Of a DNA stretch of 61,940 bases, positions 9,222 through 18,698 are shown one piece after another; the stretch's first letter is position 1, and each line of letters opens with the position of its first letter. Both the position numbers and the translations under genes were made by a program. Below the pieces are notes generated by a model. It saw only the letters and a list, made by a program, of their open reading frames with translations, was not told the DNA's origin and made no database searches. This DNA comes from Paracoccus sp. IB05 (GTDB lineage Bacteria; Pseudomonadota; Alphaproteobacteria; Rhodobacterales; Rhodobacteraceae): NCBI RefSeq assembly GCF_016405985.1, contig NZ_JAEFCF010000032.1:1-61940 (forward strand). The letters are read 5' to 3'.

Positions 9222-10223
9222 ATGTCCCTGGATGCCAGCGATCCGGTCCTAACGGTCAGCGGTCTGACCCTTTCCTACGACATCCCCGCAGGCGAGCTGA
9301 AGGCGCTGCGCGATGTGAACCTGTCCATCGGCAAAGGCGAGATCGTCGGGCTGGTGGGCGAAAGCGGTTCGGGAAAATCGACACTGATGCAGGCCATTCT
9401 GGGCCTCTTGCCGGGGGCTGCGCAGATCAGGTCAGGTTCAATCCGGTTCGAGGGACAGGATCTGACCGGCCTTTCCGCCAGACAGATGCGGGGGCTTTTG
9501 GGCGACCGGATTTCCGTCGTCTTCCAGGACCCGATGACCGCACTGAACCCGGTTCTGACCATCGGGCGGCAGATGATCGACATCCAGCACCGCAGCAAAC
9601 TCAGCCGCCGCGAAAAACGCGCCCGCGCCATCGAGATGCTGGCCCGCGTGCGTATCCCGGACCCCGAAAGCCGGATCGACCGCTATCCGCATGAGTTTTC
9701 GGGCGGAATGCGTCAGCGTGTGGCGATTGCCATGGCGCTGATGGCAAAGCCTGCGCTTCTGGTCGCGGATGAGCCGACCACGGCGCTGGACGCCACGCTG
9801 GAAATCGCCACGATTGACCTCTTGCGCGAGCTGCAGTCTGAAATCGGCTGCGCGGTGCTTTTCATTACCCACCATCTGGGGGTGGTGGCCGAACTCTGTG
9901 ATCGTATCGACATCATGTATGCGGGCGAGATTGTCGAAAGCGGTGCGACCGGGGCCGTCTTCCAGGACCCGCGCCATCCCTATACGCAGCTGCTCTTTGG
10001 CTGCGACCCGGCGCAGATCGCCGAGCCGATGCGGCATCTGCCCTCTATCGGCGGCAATCTGCCGGATCTGACCGCGCCGCTGCCGGGCTGCATCTTTGCC
10101 TCGCGCTGCCCGCGCGCGGATGAGACCTGCACGACCGGCCATCCCGCCGATCATAAGGCCGGCCAGTCCGATCTGGTACGCTGCCATTACCCGCTGGCCC
10201 CAAGGCTGGAGATTTCCGCATGA
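9222..10223 (+). CDS. ABC transporter ATP-binding protein, DppD/OppD type
   Basis: About 333 residues with Walker A GESGSGKST (from about residue 46), signature FSGGMRQRV, Walker [13 protein letters not shown] and the switch histidine in FITHHLG. It also has the Opp/Dpp C-terminal extension with its PGCIFASRCPRADETC cysteine motif. ATG 9222 follows AAGAGG; GTG 9216 is a less likely start. It energises the importer together with the next gene. Confidence 0.92.
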   Translation: MSLDASDPVLTVSGLTLSYDIPAGELKALRDVNLSIGKGEIVGLVGESGSGKSTLMQAILGLLPGAAQIRSGSIRFEGQDLTGLSARQMRGLLGDRISVVFQDPMTALNPVLTIGRQMIDIQHRSKLSRREKRARAIEMLARVRIPDPESRIDRYPHEFSGGMRQRVAIAMALMAKPALLVADEPTTALDATLEIATIDLLRELQSEIGCAVLFITHHLGVVAELCDRIDIMYAGEIVESGATGAVFQDPRHPYTQLLFGCDPAQIAEPMRHLPSIGGNLPDLTAPLPGCIFASRCPRADETCTTGHPADHKAGQSDLVRCHYPLAPRLEISA

Positions 10224-11182
10224 CCCCGCTTCTTTCCGTGCGCAATCTCGATGTTTCTTACCCGGTCGGCGGGCTGATGGCCAAATTGCGCGGCGCAGAC
10301 CAGTTGCAGATCGTCGCCGGGGTCAGCTTTGACCTCGCCCGGGGCGAAACCATGGCGCTTGTCGGCGAAAGCGGTTCGGGCAAGACTACACTGGCCCGCG
10401 CGATTGCCGGGCTGGGCGGCCTCGTCTCGGGCGAAATCCGTTTTGACGGCGCGCCCCTCAACACCTCCGGGCGGCAGATCCGCCGCGATATCGCTTTCAT
10501 CTTTCAGGACGCGGTCAGCTCGCTCAGCCCGCGCCTGACGGTGCGGGCGCTGTTGCGCGAACCCTTTGCCATCCATGGAATCCAATACCCCGAAGGTGAG
10601 GTGGAGCGGCTTTTGCGTCTTGTCGGCCTGCCAGCCACCATCGCCGAACGCCGCCCGCATGAGCTTTCCGGCGGCCAGGCGCGGCGCGTTGGGGTGGCAC
10701 GTGCCCTGGCCCTTAAACCGCGCCTTGTGATCGCGGATGAGCCCACCGCAGGCCTTGACGTCTCGGTGCAAAGCGAAGTGCTGAATCTGCTGAATGATCT
10801 GCGCACAAGGCTGGGGCTCTCTTTGCTGATCATCACCCATAACCTCAACATCGTGCGCCATATCGCCGACCGGATGGCGATCATGTATCTCGGCCGCTTT
10901 GTCGAAACCGGGGACACCGCGCCGGTTTTCGCGCATCCGCACCACCCCTATACGGCGGCGCTGCTTTCGGCCAATCCGATCATCGACCCCGAGGCCCGCA
11001 AGACGCGGCTTTACCTGAAGGGCGAAGTGCCCGGCCTTGTGCGGCGCCCGAAGGGTTGCGAATTCCACAGCCGTTGCCCCTTTGTGCAGGACCTGTGCCG
11101 CAGCACACCGCCGTCGCTGCGCGAGGATGGTCCTGTCAGCTATACCTGCCATTTCCCGATGGAAGCCTCCGTAAATGCCTGA
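10220..11182 (+). CDS. ABC transporter ATP-binding protein, DppF/OppF type
   Basis: 320 residues with Walker [11 protein letters not shown], signature LSGGQARRVGVARAL, Walker B LVIADEPTAGLD and the C-terminal GCEFHSRCPFVQDLC cysteine motif of oligopeptide ATPases. The start overlaps the previous stop by four bases (ATGA). It completes a five-component Dpp-type importer. Its 3' end overlaps the following peptidase gene by 8 bp. Confidence 0.92.
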   Translation: MTPLLSVRNLDVSYPVGGLMAKLRGADQLQIVAGVSFDLARGETMALVGESGSGKTTLARAIAGLGGLVSGEIRFDGAPLNTSGRQIRRDIAFIFQDAVSSLSPRLTVRALLREPFAIHGIQYPEGEVERLLRLVGLPATIAERRPHELSGGQARRVGVARALALKPRLVIADEPTAGLDVSVQSEVLNLLNDLRTRLGLSLLIITHNLNIVRHIADRMAIMYLGRFVETGDTAPVFAHPHHPYTAALLSANPIIDPEARKTRLYLKGEVPGLVRRPKGCEFHSRCPFVQDLCRSTPPSLREDGPVSYTCHFPMEASVNA

Positions 11183-13448
11183 ATCTGCTGATCTGCGTCT
11201 GCCCCCCGAGGCCGAATCCCGCCTGCCCGCCGCCTTTCGCGCCGCCTGCCGCAACCTGACAGTGGCACCTTACTGGCTGGACGCGGGTCGCTTCTGGTAT
11301 CGGCGTGAGACGACGGGGCTGCCGGAATATGTCCTGGTGACAGTTACCGGCGCGCGCACGCCCGCATTCGACCATGCAGCTTTGCGCGCTGCATTGCAGG
11401 ATGACGCCGCTTTCGCTGCGCTGATGATCCTTGAGGTCGCGGATGGTGCGGTCACCCTCGCCTCGGGACGGGATCGCTGGCGTTTCGTACAAGGTCAGCT
11501 GACCCCGCTCGCGCCCCGCCCCAATGCCGATGACGAAAGCCTGTCCCCGGATGGCCAATGGGTGCTTTACCGCGAGGCGGGCGATCTCTGGCTGCGCCCC
11601 GCAGCGGGTGGCCCGTCACGGCGGCTGACCGATACCGCAGCGCCGCATTTCGAATGGGCAAAATCGCCGGATCAGAGCCTTGAGACCGTACATCTGCAGC
11701 GCAGGGGGATCCGACTGCCGCCCGTCGCGCTCTGGTCGCCGGATTCGCGCAGGATTTTTACCTATCAGCTGGATGAGCGTGCTGTACGCCGGATCGCTCT
11801 GGTGCAGAACGTCAGCGAAGATGGTGGCCCGGGTCCGATCCTGCATGAATTGCGCAATGCTTTTGCAGGTGATGAAGCCCTGCCCATCGGGCATCAGGCG
11901 GTGATTGAGGTCGACAGCGGGCGCATTGTCCCATGCGGCCCGGCAGATGTGACCGAGACCTCCGGCCTTGAGAAACGCGAAGCCTGGTGGAGCCGCGACT
12001 GCACCCGCATCTTCTGGCTGGAGCATGACCGCCATGAGTGCGAGATCACCCTGATCGAAACCGACGCAGAAACCGGTGCCGCCCGCCGGGTGATCTCAGA
12101 GACATCCGCGCGGTTTGTCGACATCCATATGGCCTATGGCGGCATGCCGAATATCCGCCTGTTGGACGCCACGGATGAACTGATCTGGTTCTCGCAACGC
12201 GACGGATATGCGCATCTCTACCTCTGCCGCCTCAGCACCGGGGCGGTGATCCGGCAGATCACGGCAGGTGACTGGCCGGTGGTCGAGATCCTCGCAGTGA
12301 ACCCGGACAGCCGCGAGGTGATTTTCCTCGCCAGCAGCGGTGAGAACAGCCGTGATCCCTATGCGCGGCGTATCTGTATCTCAGGCTTCGATCATGACAC
12401 GATGCGGGTGCTGACGCCGGAAGCGGCAGACCATGCGCCCTTCCTGCGCGAGCTGGGCTGGGCCGAGCTGATCGAGGCAGGTGCGGGACCTGTTCCCCGC
12501 CCCATCTCACCCGATCTGGCGCATATCGTCGTGACCAGCGCGGCCGCCGGCGATCTGGGCGAGACCCGGCTTTTGCACATCGCGGACCACGCGGTTGTGA
12601 CGGTCCTGGAAAGCGGCAGTTCCGATCTTGATCTGGTCACACCGGAACGGGTCGAATTGCTGGCCGCCGATGGCGAGACGCGGCTGTTCGGGATGCTCTG
12701 GCGCCCGGTGAACATGGCAGCAGATCAACGCTGTCCGCTGCTCGATATGGTCTATCCCGGCCCGCAATGCATTCAGACCCCGCGCTCGGCGCTGCCGCAT
12801 GACGAGGTCGCAAAGCTCGCAATGGTTCATGCCGCCACTGCGCTCGGTATCGCAGTTCTGATGATGGACGGGCGCGGCACGCCGTGGCGATCAAAGGCGT
12901 TTCACGATCTCTGCCATGGCAATCTGAGTGATCCGGGGTTCCTCTCGGACCACGTCGCCGCCTATCCGCAGCTGGCCAGAAACCGCCCCTGGCTGGACCT
13001 GACCCGCATCGGGATCATTGGTCATTCCGCCGGTGGCCATGCTGCAGCGCGTGCCATCCTCGCCCATCCCGGCACCTACCGCGCGGCCGTTTCCACCGCA
13101 GGCAGCCATGATCTGACCGGCTATAACCGCTGCTGGCCAGAAAAATGGCAGGGCCCGCTGGTCCGCAACCCCGATGGCAGCACAAGCTATGACAGCGCCT
13201 GCAATGCCCGTCTGGCCCATGCGTTGGAAGGAAAGCTGCTGATCGGACTTGGCGATATGGATGAAAACGTGCTGCCCGCGCTCAGCCTGCAACTTGCAGC
13301 AGCACTGACCAAAGCGGGTAAGTGCTATGACATGCTGATTGCGCCAAACGACGATCACGCCACGTTCAAAAGCAACCCCTGGGTCCAGCGCCGCCTGTTG
13401 GACTGGATCGCGTGCGCGCTGTCAGCCACTTCGGTGGACTGCAACTGA
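11175..13448 (+). CDS. S9-family (prolyl oligopeptidase/DPP-IV-like) peptidase
   Basis: This 757-residue protein has an N-terminal beta-propeller-like region (about residues 70-480, with DESLSPDGQWVLYREAGDLWL and SPDSRRIFTYQ blade motifs) and a C-terminal alpha/beta-hydrolase. The catalytic triad can be placed at Ser618 (GHSAGGH), Asp696 (MDENV) and His728 (DDHATF). There is no signal peptide. Its coupling to the Dpp importer and the CocE-type hydrolase indicates intracellular processing of imported, possibly proline-containing or N-blocked, peptides. The usual GWSYGG nucleophile elbow is GHSAGG here. Confidence 0.85.
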   Translation: MPESADLRLPPEAESRLPAAFRAACRNLTVAPYWLDAGRFWYRRETTGLPEYVLVTVTGARTPAFDHAALRAALQDDAAFAALMILEVADGAVTLASGRDRWRFVQGQLTPLAPRPNADDESLSPDGQWVLYREAGDLWLRPAAGGPSRRLTDTAAPHFEWAKSPDQSLETVHLQRRGIRLPPVALWSPDSRRIFTYQLDERAVRRIALVQNVSEDGGPGPILHELRNAFAGDEALPIGHQAVIEVDSGRIVPCGPADVTETSGLEKREAWWSRDCTRIFWLEHDRHECEITLIETDAETGAARRVISETSARFVDIHMAYGGMPNIRLLDATDELIWFSQRDGYAHLYLCRLSTGAVIRQITAGDWPVVEILAVNPDSREVIFLASSGENSRDPYARRICISGFDHDTMRVLTPEAADHAPFLRELGWAELIEAGAGPVPRPISPDLAHIVVTSAAAGDLGETRLLHIADHAVVTVLESGSSDLDLVTPERVELLAADGETRLFGMLWRPVNMAADQRCPLLDMVYPGPQCIQTPRSALPHDEVAKLAMVHAATALGIAVLMMDGRGTPWRSKAFHDLCHGNLSDPGFLSDHVAAYPQLARNRPWLDLTRIGIIGHSAGGHAAARAILAHPGTYRAAVSTAGSHDLTGYNRCWPEKWQGPLVRNPDGSTSYDSACNARLAHALEGKLLIGLGDMDENVLPALSLQLAAALTKAGKCYDMLIAPNDDHATFKSNPWVQRRLLDWIACALSATSVDCN

Positions 13449-13469
13449 CCTGATTACCGGGCCCCGGAG

Positions 13470-13528
13470 TGTCTGATCCCTGGGTCTGATGGCGCGCTCC
13501 TTTCTTTGGAATGAAAGGATGCGCCATG
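13470..13528 (+). repeat. IS481-family end remnant (copy 1)
   Basis: TGTCTGATCCCTGGGTCTG followed by a CCTTTC...GAAAGG hairpin matches the left end at 31302 base for base over most of its length, including the spacing to an ATG. No transposase follows, so it is a solo terminus. It lies 22 bp after the S9 peptidase stop. Confidence 0.6.
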
Positions 13529-13616
13529 CGCACGCAAGCTGTCCTGGCAGACTGCCTGTCCGCATCCATGATCTCATCGTCGTTGGAGACCAGCAAACCT
13601 CAGATCACAGCTCTCG

Positions 13617-16601
13617 TCACTGTCCGCTAACCGCGGAAGAACGCATATCCTCGCCCGCTTTGGTCAGGTGATCCACGAGTTTCCACAAACCGACACCGTT
13701 TGATGCCTTGATCAGAAGTGCGCCCTGATGGGAGATGTACCCTGGCAAACGATCAAAGACGGCACTGACATCTGCGGCGGTTTCGGCTGCTATCCCGGCA
13801 TTATGCAGGGCCGGGCCGAGGGCGGTCATATATCCGCCGACCAGCATGACCCGTCGCGGTTTCAGCGACAGGATATCCGACAGAAGTTCTGCGTGAAGCC
13901 TGGCGCTTTGTTCGCCGAGTTCAAGCATATCGCCGAGAATAAGCATTTTGTCAGCGGATGCATGAGCGGCGGCAAAGCTCTGGAGGGCGGCACGCATGGA
14001 CAGGGGATTGGCGTTATAGGCCTCATCCTGCAGCTGGAATCTGATCGCACCGATCGAAAGGCTGTGGGTCTCACCACGCCCCGCGAGCGGGCGGAATGTT
14101 TCAAACCCTTCGGCCACTTTCACGAGATCAAGCGACATCTCTGCCGCCACTGCCAGGGAGGCAAGGCTGTTGAGCGCCATATGAACGCCGCTGGCACCGA
14201 TCCGGTAAGTCAGTTGGCCATGTGGGGTCTGAGCCTCGACCAGCCGCCGTGCAGGATCGTAAGACAGGAGCCGGAAATCCGAGCCATCCGCTGCGCCAAA
14301 AGTGACCAGTTTCAGCGCGGCCTCTCTGGCGCGTTCGGCCATCTCATCGAAATGGTCGCTGCCGCTCCAGATCACTGCACTCTTTCCAGGCTGCATCCCC
14401 AGAAAAATATTCGATTTCTTGCGAGCGATATCGCCGGTGGTCTCTCCCTCGCGCAGATGGGCGGTGGTGATGTTGGTAATCACGGCAATATCGGGCGCGA
14501 CACGGCGGATATGGGCCTGACCCGTGGAATTGATCGCGCTGAGAGCCGTTTCCAGGATCACCGCATCCGTTTCAGGCTGGACCGAGGCGAGATTGACCAG
14601 AATGCCGACTCTAGTGTTGTAATTGTCATATGTTGCGCGGCAGTTGATCAGAGGAGAGAGCGCGGCTTGCAGCATCGAAACCGTGGTGGTTTTGCCCGAA
14701 CTGCCGGTGACGCAAACGACCTTGCCGCGCATCCGGTCACGGGCTGCGGCACCGATCTGCATCAGCGCCGCCAGTGGATCCTCCACCTGCAAAAGCGGAA
14801 ATTCCGGCCGCAGCCCCGGCGGCCGTTCCCGTACCAGCGCGCCGGCCAGGCGATCCTGCAATCTGTGCAGAGAGGCGTGGCTGTCCCAGCTGTCTTTCGA
14901 CACTGCGGTCATGCTTTCATGACGGTTGCGGTCCTGACGGCTGTGGGCGGCAAAAAGCACAGGCTCGGGCACAAGCGCCAGATGGGTCCGGCCTGCGACG
15001 GCTGAACGGCAGAACCAGCCCGGCGGCGGCGGGGTGATCCAGGTGCCACCGGTCAGCCCGGCGAGTTCTTCGGCACTCCATCCGGGAAGGTCTGCGGGCC
15101 TGGCGCTGCCCGGGGTCCTGGCCATCTTGCCCGAGAAGGATAGTGTGGTCGTAAGACCGGTGCGCAGCCGCCCCAGCCTTTTGAGACGGTCGAACACCGA
15201 TATTTCCAGGTCGAGGACACCGTCTTCCAGCCGGGATCCCGGCGGCGGGCGCAGGCCGAAGCGCTCGTGATAGATTTCTCCCGGCTGCCAGTGCGGCGTC
15301 GGCAATCGCCAGTCGCCCGGCTCATGCGCCATGCCGCGCCCCCATACCGGCATATTACCCTTTTCGCGGGGAACAGCATGCAAAGCGATGGTCAGGCGGC
15401 GGCTGACCGGCTCTTCGGCACTCCACCAGGTTTCTACCCAGAGCATGTTGCGACTTGTAAGCCTTTCAGGACCGAGGCTGACGCCGTGAAGGGTCAAAGG
15501 TCCGATGGCGACCGGCGCGATCCTTGCGCTTTCCGGAACGGGCGGCGCTGCCAGGCGGGACCGCAGCGCAGTCTGGCGGTAATCCTGCGGCATGCGCCCG
15601 GGCGGAGAAAGCGGGATCTGAAGCCGTCCGTCCGAACCCGGAATGGTGACGGTCCCAAAGGCCGCGCATTTTTCGGCGAAATCTGCGGCGATCGAGATGG
15701 CCGCGTCTCCCTCGGCCTCTGAGGCCCGCCCAGGGGAGACGGTCACCGGTATCACTTCAATGCCGGTCACGCCTGACGGTCCAAGCTCCAGCCGGAAGAC
15801 CGCGCTGTCACCTTTCCCTTCGGAAAAATCACACAGGAGATTGCCGGCATCATGCAAAATCGGCCGGCCTTCAAAAATCTCGATACCCTGCAACATATGC
15901 GCCGAGGCACCAAGAACGGCGTCGGCTCCGGCGCGGATCAGCGCATGGCCGGCGGCTATCTCGCCAGGGCCGGGAACCGGTTTCAGGTTCAGACCCCAAT
16001 GCACCGCAACGATCACCACATCCGCATGGCGCCGCGCGGCCTGAATGCGCGGCTGCATTTCCCTTTGCCAGAGCGCAGGGTCCGAGAGCGGCAGAAACGC
16101 GTGCCCCGGCCGGTTGCCGGTCGCGGCGAATTCCGCCTGGGTGGCATCAAGTGAGAACACCGCGACGGCAAGGCCATTGCGGCGGAAAAAGCGCGGCGCA
16201 AACGCGGCCTCGCGATCCCGTCCCGAACCTGCATGGGCTATATTTGCCAGTTCAAGCCAACAGGCCTGATCAAGCAATGCCTCGGGTCCGTAATCACCGG
16301 AATGATTATTCGCAGTGGCAACCAGATCGACCCCTAACCTTTGAAGGACGCGGGTCATCTCAGGACGCGCGCGAAAGTAATAGGGTCCGGATTCGTTCTT
16401 ATCTGCGCCCTGTTCTCCAAGATCGGAGACCACGCATTCGAGATTGACCATCCTGAGATCTGCACCGCTGAATGACGGCAGATGGACAGCCGTTTCCCCC
16501 TCTTCCGTGTCACTCGCGAATGCGGACAGCAACAGATGTTGCCTGCGGGCGAGGCTGACATCACCACCCCAGGCAACAGTCATCCTCAGCTGATCCGGCA
16601 T
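13617..16601 (-). CDS. CapA-type phosphoesterase / beta-sandwich / MurF-like ligase fusion
   Basis: From ATG 16601 (GGAG about 8 nt upstream) the protein has 994 residues. Residues 1 to about 310 are a CapA/PgsA-like metallophosphoesterase domain (WGGDVSL, NLECVVSDLG, ATANNHSGDYG, VAVHWGLNLKPVPG, ILHDAGNLLCDF). About residues 375-510 look like a beta-sandwich (ETWWSAEEPVSRRLTIALHA; PTPHWQPGEIYHERF). About residues 570-990 are a Mur ligase with P-loop GSSGKTTT from residue 633, ILETA, VITNITTAHL, DEAYNANPLSMRAAL and ILGDMLELG, all typical of MurF. CapA and Mur-ligase-like CapB normally act as separate proteins in poly-glutamate capsule synthesis. A role in making an amide-linked polymer or modifying a peptidoglycan precursor is inferred. 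An in-frame extension to 16967 has no support. Confidence 0.85.
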   Translation of the reverse strand: MPDQLRMTVAWGGDVSLARRQHLLLSAFASDTEEGETAVHLPSFSGADLRMVNLECVVSDLGEQGADKNESGPYYFRARPEMTRVLQRLGVDLVATANNHSGDYGPEALLDQACWLELANIAHAGSGRDREAAFAPRFFRRNGLAVAVFSLDATQAEFAATGNRPGHAFLPLSDPALWQREMQPRIQAARRHADVVIVAVHWGLNLKPVPGPGEIAAGHALIRAGADAVLGASAHMLQGIEIFEGRPILHDAGNLLCDFSEGKGDSAVFRLELGPSGVTGIEVIPVTVSPGRASEAEGDAAISIAADFAEKCAAFGTVTIPGSDGRLQIPLSPPGRMPQDYRQTALRSRLAAPPVPESARIAPVAIGPLTLHGVSLGPERLTSRNMLWVETWWSAEEPVSRRLTIALHAVPREKGNMPVWGRGMAHEPGDWRLPTPHWQPGEIYHERFGLRPPPGSRLEDGVLDLEISVFDRLKRLGRLRTGLTTTLSFSGKMARTPGSARPADLPGWSAEELAGLTGGTWITPPPPGWFCRSAVAGRTHLALVPEPVLFAAHSRQDRNRHESMTAVSKDSWDSHASLHRLQDRLAGALVRERPPGLRPEFPLLQVEDPLAALMQIGAAARDRMRGKVVCVTGSSGKTTTVSMLQAALSPLINCRATYDNYNTRVGILVNLASVQPETDAVILETALSAINSTGQAHIRRVAPDIAVITNITTAHLREGETTGDIARKKSNIFLGMQPGKSAVIWSGSDHFDEMAERAREAALKLVTFGAADGSDFRLLSYDPARRLVEAQTPHGQLTYRIGASGVHMALNSLASLAVAAEMSLDLVKVAEGFETFRPLAGRGETHSLSIGAIRFQLQDEAYNANPLSMRAALQSFAAAHASADKMLILGDMLELGEQSARLHAELLSDILSLKPRRVMLVGGYMTALGPALHNAGIAAETAADVSAVFDRLPGYISHQGALLIKASNGVGLWKLVDHLTKAGEDMRSSAVSGQ

Positions 16602-16748
16602 GGCCTGCTCCTGTGTTCTGTCTGCACGTGCGGGTGTAATATCTGTATCGAGGTTATACCTCTTCACGCCTGGTTTGAAAGTAAGCGCAGGGATCACCCG
16701 CGCGCTTGAAATCCGAGATTGCCTCAGGCCGGTCAATGGCAAGTGAAA

Positions 16749-17144
16749 TCTGTCGCGCATAAGAAGCCAAACACAGCAGCCAATCATCAGGCCACCACGA
16801 CCGAGCCCGATCCGATGCCCCGCACCAAACCCACTCCTCACAATGCCGAAGTGGACTTCAGAGGCGAGAAGCCTTCGAATGCGACCCACGCCTCGACAAC
16901 GGATCCGGATGCGCGGTTTTACAAGAAAGCACCCTGCACCGGCACTGCTCTGTGTTTCATCGGTCATGGGCTTATGGAGAACCGCAGCGGGCTGATCGTC
17001 GACGCCGATCTCACCCGCGCTACGGCGCGCCGAGCGGCAGGCCGCAATCGACTTGATCCACCGCCATTCGCCGGGTTCGACACGGCGGCAACCCGCCAGC
17101 CAACCCAGATGAGAAAGCCTACCCCCAGAAAGAGCAAGGAATAA
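16749..17144 (+). pseudogene. IS5-family transposase fragment
   Basis: The plus strand reads HNAEVDFRGEKPSNATHAS, then TTDPDARFYKKAP and ALCFIGHGLMENRSGLIVDA. This is recognisably the middle of an IS5-group transposase (the family normally shows NTHxSTTDPDARLYRK and GHxLMENRNGLIV). The N-terminal DNA-binding region and the C-terminal catalytic part are missing, and the frame loses similarity after about 17060. It is a decayed fragment next to the CapA-Mur fusion gene. Confidence 0.7.
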
Positions 17145-17213
17145 ATCTCTCAGTGCCAGACTAAATCAGAACCCTACTCTCACGATCGCATTCAGCCCCT
17201 TATTCAAGGCCAT

Positions 17214-17412
17214 TTAATCCAGCGCTGCCGGGTGCTTTTGGGTGTGGAGGTGCAGGGCAGGAGGCGGAACTGAGACAACGGTTGAGCAAGCTTTCATGCG
17301 CGGGTTGGTCTTCGCGGCGTTGATCTTACGGGCCGAGCTGGCCAGCAGACCGTAGTGCCGGATGCGGTGGAAGCCATCCCTGCTGATGACAGTTTCTTTA
17401 CATCTGGCTTTT
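17214..17412 (-). pseudogene. IS91-family transposase C-terminal fragment
   Basis: The minus strand encodes DGFHRIRHYGLLASSARKIN and a short tail ending at a TAA at 17214. The RIRHYGLL motif is the hallmark of IS91/ISCR-type transposases just before their C-terminus. An in-frame stop near 17412 interrupts the frame upstream, so only about 65 codons remain. IS91/ISCR elements can move adjacent genes by one-ended transposition. The catB-type gene lies 0.6 kb away. Confidence 0.7.
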
Positions 17413-18000
17413 GATCAGCCGGTCATTCGGATCAACCCGTGCGGCAAAGCACATGGGGGCGATGATCGCGGTGCAGCGGATCAGATGTCGCATTGTTTCG
17501 CCGCGCGATCAGGAAGGCCGGTCCGCCCGATCTGATCATCGGCCATATCGCAATGAACAGGCCGGGGGTTGGAAAGGGCACTGTTTCAGGTCGAACGAGG
17601 CCGCTTGCCAGCCCATTCGCGGAAGGCTCTGGCAGATTGCAACGCCAATCAGGCCGCCGCCGGTTTGAATTGCGTGAGTCATGGAGGTCAGCATGGGCCG
17701 GCGCCTGCATTAGAACACCCGGTTATGTAAGGCTGCGCATCTCTCCGCGCATATGCGCCAGCCCGATTTCATGACGGGTGAAGTTGAAAGATCCGCGCCG
17801 GTTGCGATGAGGCGCCGGAATATGCGAAGATCGACGGCGTATAGGAGAGGTTCTGCCACCCCATGAAAGCCGCTCGACGAACGATCTGACACCGCCTCTG
17901 CTTTTGCGGAGGCCCGCTTCGCACGCCGCTGACCGGCAGTGCGCGGTAACCGCTTGCCCTCAGGGCAAGCGATCAGATCGATCTTCAAGTGAGACCCAAT
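17413..18000. other. region without assignable gene upstream of catB
   Basis: Only short frames without recognisable motifs are present. The composition is mixed and the segment follows IS5 and IS91 fragments, so it is probably scrambled mobile-element sequence plus the promoter of the acetyltransferase gene. I see no integron attC-like element. Confidence 0.4.
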
Positions 18001-18627
18001 ATGCAGAACGCATTCGAAAGCCCGTTCAAGGGCGTGACGCTGGACAAGCAGGTCACAAATCCGAACATCCTCGTCGGGCGCTACAGCTATTACTCCGGCT
18101 ATTATCATGGTCACCCCTTTGACGATTGCGCGTGCTACCTTTTGCCGGACCAGGGCGCGGACCGGCTGATCATCGGGAGTTTCTGTTCGATCGGCTCCGG
18201 CGCGGCCTTCATCATGGCCGGAAACCAGGGCCACCGCGCCGACTGGATCAGCACCTTTCCGTTTTACTGGATGCCGGAAGTGCCCGCCTTCGCGGGTGCC
18301 GGGAATGGTTTCCTGCCGGCCGGCGATACGGTGATTGGCAACGATGTCTGGATCGGCTCCGAGGCGATCATCATGCCGGGGGTCCGGATCGGCGATGGCG
18401 CCGTGATCGGTACCAGGACGCTGATCACCAAAGACGTCGAGCCATATGCCATCATGGGTGGAAATCCGGCCAGACTGATCCGGAAGCGGTTCGAAGACCA
18501 CCTGATCGGAATGCTGCTGGAGATGCGCTGGTGGGACTGGCCGGAGGACCAGCTCAGGGCGGCGATGCCCCTTTTGACGAGCGGTGACGTCGCGGAGCTT
18601 CACCGCCGTTGGGCGCTTCAGTCCTAA
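18001..18627 (+). CDS. catB: CatB-type xenobiotic (chloramphenicol) O-acetyltransferase
   Basis: This 208-residue protein follows the family from end to end: [38 protein letters not shown], then left-handed beta-helix hexapeptides ([37 protein letters not shown]) and [13 protein letters not shown]. The acetyl-acceptor-activating histidine is His78 in GNQGHRADW. Type B enzymes acetylate chloramphenicol and related acceptors with acetyl-CoA in the cytoplasm. An in-frame GTG at 17989 is an alternative start. It follows IS5 and IS91 debris, which suggests past mobilisation. Chromosomal catB-like genes can be phenotypically weak, so actual resistance is not established. Confidence 0.9.
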   Translation: MQNAFESPFKGVTLDKQVTNPNILVGRYSYYSGYYHGHPFDDCACYLLPDQGADRLIIGSFCSIGSGAAFIMAGNQGHRADWISTFPFYWMPEVPAFAGAGNGFLPAGDTVIGNDVWIGSEAIIMPGVRIGDGAVIGTRTLITKDVEPYAIMGGNPARLIRKRFEDHLIGMLLEMRWWDWPEDQLRAAMPLLTSGDVAELHRRWALQS

Positions 18628-18698
18628 TGTGACAGGCGGGCCACGTCAGCCCTTCAGGGGCGGGCGTGGCTTTGGCACGCAATCGGACGCGCGGCCAG

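Noticed and set aside
16602-16967. In-frame N-terminal extension of the CapA-Mur fusion
   Set aside because: About 122 residues without CapA likeness, running through a fragment of an IS5 transposase on the other strand. ATG 16601 has a proper ribosome site.
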